A stretch of 7,817 nt of DNA from 2011-GWA2-47-8b sp964361325 (GTDB lineage Bacteria > Patescibacteriota > Minisyncoccia > UBA6257 > WO2-44-18): assembly GCA_964361325.1 (NCBI GenBank), contig CAYHZT010000022.1, positions 1 through 7,817 on the forward strand. The letters are read 5' to 3'. The first letter of the stretch is position 1. Each line of letters starts with the position of its first letter. Below, one piece after another: positions 5,373 to 7,817 of the stretch. The notes under the pieces are model-generated. The model saw nothing but the letters and a program-made list of their open reading frames with translations, searched no databases and was not told where the DNA came from. The position numbers were made by a program, and so were the translations under genes.

Positions 5373-5381
5373 ATTATAACA
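5373..5381 (-). promoter_or_regulatory. Extended -10 promoter in the helicase-subtilase gap
   Basis: TGTTATAAT on the minus strand, a perfect extended -10, with predicted +1 near 5366. It points into the small frame 5265-5366 and could also feed the subtilase gene. Confidence 0.5.
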
Positions 5382-5409
5382 AAATCAATAAAGCTTGGTA
5401 ATAACTATA

Positions 5410-6684
5410 TTAATAGCGTCCGTATCTGGGCCTATTCGACGGCTGATGCCGTCCGCGAAACGGCCGGCTGCTACGGCGAGGATTGCCCTGGCCTGGACGG
5501 CCCTGGCCCGGCCGGCCCTGAGGGAAATCTCTGGGAACGAATTTTGGCGCGCGGGCCGGCGGAAGTTCCGGAAGTTTGGAAATAGGAAGGCTTTTTCTGA
5601 CTAGCCGCTCAATATCGCGGAGTTCTCTCTGTTGGTCCGGTGTAACAAGAGAAATGGCGTGTCCGCCGGCGCCGGCACGAGCAGTGCGTCCGATTCTATG
5701 AACGTAATCCTCTGTATTGGTAGGCAAATCATAGTTAACAATAAGTTCGATGCCTGTCACGTCAATACCACGAGAAGCGATGTCGGTCGCGACTAATACC
5801 CTGTACTTGCCTGATTTAAACCCTTCCATCGCGTCCCGACGCTGACCCGGAGAACGATTGGAATGAAGTTCGGCGACCGTATGGCCGATATCGCGTATGT
5901 CCCTGGTGAGTTTTTTGGCTCCATATTTTGTTCTGGTAAAAATAAGCGTCGTGCCGGTATATTGCTGTAAAAGTTTTTCCACGAGACGGACTTTCGCGTC
6001 TTTGGGAATAATAAAAATTTCCTGCGTCACCCGTTCGACTGTCGTTCCCGGCGGGGCTACTTCTATACGAATCGGCAATGTCATGTAAGTCGTAGCCATC
6101 TTCATAATTTCAGGCGGCATAGTCGCTGAAAAAAGCATCGTTTGTCTTTCCTTCGGAATCATTTGAAAAATTTTCTGAATTTGCGGCGCGAATCCCATAT
6201 CGAGCATCCGGTCGGCTTCATCGAGCACCAGAATCAGGACGGTGTCCAGCTTAACCGTTCTTTGCATCAAGTGATCGTTGAGCCGGCCCGGTGTCGCGAT
6301 GATGATATGCGGGTCTCTGGCAATCGCCGACATTTGCGGCCGCATCGGCATACCTCCGATAAGGACTGCTGTTCGCAGACCCAGACTCGCGCCGACTTTC
6401 CGTAAAGATTCGTCAACTTGAATGGCAAGTTCACGGGTCGGTAAAACCACCAGCCCCCTACCTTTGATCTGCTGAAGGCGTTGGATCATCGGAATACCAA
6501 AAGCCAGGGTCTTTCCCGTGCCTGTTTGGGCAATACCGACTAAATCTTTTCCTTCCATCGCCACCGGAATTGCCTGTTGCTGGATCGGAGTCGGATTCTT
6601 ATAGCTTAATTTTGCCAATGCTTCCAAAAAAGCTGGCGCGATGCCCAGTCCGGCGAAACCTGAAGTTTGAGAATTTTGATTCAT
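5410..6684 (-). CDS. DEAD-box ATP-dependent RNA helicase, RhlE-like
   Basis: 424-residue cytoplasmic RNA helicase. Motifs in order: Q motif with upstream aromatic F10 and PTPIQ (31-35), I AQTGTGKT (52-59), Ia PTREL (82-86), Ib TPGR (131-134), II DEAD (155-158), III SAT (186-188), IV LIFTRT (247-252), V ATDIASRGID (299-308), VI HRIGRTARAG (329-338). The tail from about 375 is disordered, rich in Pro, Arg and Gly, with repeated RPGQG units (391-400) encoded by GC-rich tandem DNA, and ends RYGRY; such tails bind RNA nonspecifically. Its likely role is ribosome assembly or RNA unwinding, as for RhlE/CsdA relatives. ATG 6684 is 8 nt after its -10 box and has no SD. It follows obgE by 9 nt; co-transcription plus an internal promoter is plausible. 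Confidence 0.96.
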   Translation of the reverse strand: MNQNSQTSGFAGLGIAPAFLEALAKLSYKNPTPIQQQAIPVAMEGKDLVGIAQTGTGKTLAFGIPMIQRLQQIKGRGLVVLPTRELAIQVDESLRKVGASLGLRTAVLIGGMPMRPQMSAIARDPHIIIATPGRLNDHLMQRTVKLDTVLILVLDEADRMLDMGFAPQIQKIFQMIPKERQTMLFSATMPPEIMKMATTYMTLPIRIEVAPPGTTVERVTQEIFIIPKDAKVRLVEKLLQQYTGTTLIFTRTKYGAKKLTRDIRDIGHTVAELHSNRSPGQRRDAMEGFKSGKYRVLVATDIASRGIDVTGIELIVNYDLPTNTEDYVHRIGRTARAGAGGHAISLVTPDQQRELRDIERLVRKSLPISKLPELPPARAPKFVPRDFPQGRPGQGRPGQGNPRRSSRPFRGRHQPSNRPRYGRY

Positions 6685-6692
6685 TTGTAATG

Positions 6693-6701
6693 ATTATATC
6701 A
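6693..6701 (-). promoter_or_regulatory. Extended -10 promoter of the helicase gene, over the obgE stop
   Basis: TGATATAAT on the minus strand is a perfect extended -10; its TATAAT (6693-6698) contains the obgE TAA (6694-6696). Predicted +1 near 6686, 2 nt before ATG 6684. No good -35 is seen. Confidence 0.55.
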
Positions 6702-7656
6702 TTTTTTCCGACGCTATTTTATTGAGAATCTTTTTTACTTTTTCCACGCTTTCCCAATCATGGGTAGAAATAGCAATAGTATGCGGATTGATTTTTTTAA
6801 GAACCGTGACCTTTTGTTTTATTTCTTCCGGCGTCAATAAATCGCTTTTGCTTAAAAATAGATATTCGGGTTTCTCCACCAACTCTTTGTTATAATTCGC
6901 CAGTTCTTTTTTGATTATTTTGTAATCTTTTGCCGGATTTTCCGATTCCGCGGAAATCAGGTGAAAAAGAATTTTTGTCCGTTCGATGTGACGCAGGAAT
7001 TTTACTCCCAGCCCTTTGCCAGCCGACGCTCCCTCGATCAGTCCGGGAATGTCCGCCAAAATTAATTTGTAATAAGCGCCTAAACTTGGCTCCAAGGTTG
7101 TAAAAGGATAGTTTGCCACTTTGCTTTTGGCCTTGGTCAGTTCATTCAATAAGCTGGATTTTCCGGCATTGGGCAAACCGATAATTCCGACGTCCGCGAT
7201 TAGTTTCAATTCCAGTCGGATATTGAAGTTCTCTCCCGGCGTGCCGTACTGAAATTGCGTTGGGGTAGTGCGATGCGGCGCCCGGAACTTAAAATTTCCC
7301 TTGCCGCCGTGACCGCCTTTGGCAATAAGGATTCTCTCGCCGATCTTTATAATTTCCTGCGAACTATCAATTTTGTGAATAACCGTGCCAACGGGAATTT
7401 TTAAAATTAAGTCTTCGCCGTCATTCCCGTCGCGAAATTGACTCCTGCCGTCCAATCCATCTTTGGCGTTCACTTCCTTTCTATGCCGAAACTGCAACAA
7501 TCCGCTCAAGTTCGAAATTCCTTCAAAATAAATACTGCCTCCATTGCCGCCATCCGCGCCAGCCGGCCCCAAACTCATTAAATTTTTATTAAAAGCCACG
7601 GCGCCCCTTCCGCCTTTTCCCGCGCTTACTTTAATAGTTACGTCGTCGATAAGCAT
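6694..7656 (-). CDS. obgE: Obg-family GTPase
   Basis: 320-residue GTPase that acts in 50S ribosome assembly and stress control. It starts with the glycine-rich Obg fold (about 1-157; MLIDDVTIKVSAGKGGRG and many G-rich turns), followed by the G domain: P-loop GLPNAGKSS (160-168), switch I FTTLEP (185-190), DIPG (202-205) with LIEGAS, and G4 SKSD (269-272). G4 is usually NKxD; Ser replaces Asn, so guanine recognition may be altered slightly. G5 is IST (296-298) where ISA is common. No C-terminal OCT domain is present; its absence is common outside Firmicutes. ATG 7656 matches the family's usual N-terminus. A GAGG lies only 2 nt upstream, too close for a normal SD. The helicase gene follows by 9 nt. 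Confidence 0.96.
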   Translation of the reverse strand: MLIDDVTIKVSAGKGGRGAVAFNKNLMSLGPAGADGGNGGSIYFEGISNLSGLLQFRHRKEVNAKDGLDGRSQFRDGNDGEDLILKIPVGTVIHKIDSSQEIIKIGERILIAKGGHGGKGNFKFRAPHRTTPTQFQYGTPGENFNIRLELKLIADVGIIGLPNAGKSSLLNELTKAKSKVANYPFTTLEPSLGAYYKLILADIPGLIEGASAGKGLGVKFLRHIERTKILFHLISAESENPAKDYKIIKKELANYNKELVEKPEYLFLSKSDLLTPEEIKQKVTVLKKINPHTIAISTHDWESVEKVKKILNKIASEKMI

Positions 7657-7662
7657 CGCCTC

Positions 7663-7691
7663 ACCATAAGCTAAAAAGAAGGTAACTACAA
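7663..7691 (-). promoter_or_regulatory. Putative promoter of obgE
   Basis: Minus strand TTGTAG (7686-7691), 17 bp, TATGGT (7663-7668). Predicted +1 falls at about the A of ATG 7656, the same leaderless placement as other genes here. The -10 is weak, and the -35 coincides with the last codon and stop of a possible upstream frame. Confidence 0.4.
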
Positions 7692-7817
7692 GGCATTGGT
7701 CGCTTCCATTTGTCCAGATTTACAACCTCCCTCAATGACTTCATTTCCTAACTGGCGGTGTTTTTTGGTTAAAATCCGAACTTTTTTTGACGAAAATCCG
7801 GACTGCGAACTTTGACG
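7686..7817 (-). CDS. Possible 3' end of an unrecognised gene (partial)
   Basis: The minus strand is open for 43 codons from the right edge to TAG at 7686-7688, with a basic first half and an ending CKSGQMEATNAL. The stop is 29 nt before obgE. I do not recognise it. Other frames are open over shorter parts (one ends at a TAA near 7770, another at a TGA near 7736), and a + strand frame ends at 7815, so the true frame is not settled. The gene usual before obgE in many bacteria (rpmA) does not match. Confidence 0.3.
   Translation of the reverse strand, partial: RQSSQSGFSSKKVRILTKKHRQLGNEVIEGGCKSGQMEATNAL
7771..7817. repeat. Imperfect direct repeat at the right edge
   Basis: Two adjacent units, 7771-7792 and 7793-7817, share AAAATCCG at the start and AACTTT...GACG at the end. 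The second has a 6-nt insert and a shorter T-run. The two copies fall in different reading frames, so the similarity is at DNA level. The window ends with the second unit. Confidence 0.5.

Noticed and set aside
5460..5530. GC-rich repeated DNA as a possible regulatory repeat or CRISPR-like array
   Set aside because: It is explained by tandem RPGQG codons in the helicase tail; no spacers or palindromic repeat units.
5340..5604. Open + strand frames over the helicase 3' end
   Set aside because: They are antisense to the GC-rich RPGQG-coding repeat and have no SD or family resemblance.

Overview
The window looks like a compact bacterial chromosome segment, most likely from a streamlined lineage such as Patescibacteria/CPR (Parcubacteria-like). 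This is inference. It rests on very short intergenic gaps, consensus-like -10 boxes placed 6-13 nt before ATG codons with no Shine-Dalgarno (leaderless or nearly leaderless genes), a tRNA without encoded CCA, and small versions of core proteins. TAA, TAG and TGA all serve as stops, so the code is standard. There is no phage, IS element, CRISPR array or other obvious mobile element.

Layout. 1-105 (-): 5' end of an unrecognised gene cut by the window edge, divergent from a LOG-family Rossmann-fold protein gene (178-903, +). A bidirectional hairpin terminator (928-955) separates LOG from a convergent gene for a very cysteine-rich membrane protein (960-1409, -), the least familiar gene here. That gene's promoter overlaps the promoter of tRNA-Phe(GAA) (1497-1568, +). 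Next come tgt (1592-2734, -) and tsaC (2737-3291, -), a two-gene tRNA-modification operon driven by a consensus promoter whose -35 box lies in the loop of the terminator of the upstream gene. That upstream gene encodes a CPBP-family intramembrane protease (3353-3916, -), and before it is a secreted subtilisin-like protease (4004-5209, -). A 200-nt gap (5210-5409) holds promoters and a 33-codon protein-like frame whose first codon is AAG where a leaderless ATG would be expected. The last pair is a RhlE-like DEAD-box helicase (5410-6684, -) behind obgE (6694-7656, -). The right edge (7657-7817) has a probable obgE promoter, a possible gene 3' end of uncertain frame and an imperfect DNA repeat cut by the window end.

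How they fit together. tsaC (t6A37), tgt (queuosine at position 34) and tRNA-Phe form a translation-fidelity block. obgE and the DEAD-box helicase form a ribosome/RNA remodelling block. The subtilase and the CPBP protease form a secreted plus membrane protease block. Two kinds of translation start are visible. Most genes have ATG, no convincing SD and a -10 box directly upstream. The two membrane-protein genes (cysteine-rich and CPBP) instead have TTG, a strong SD and a longer leader.
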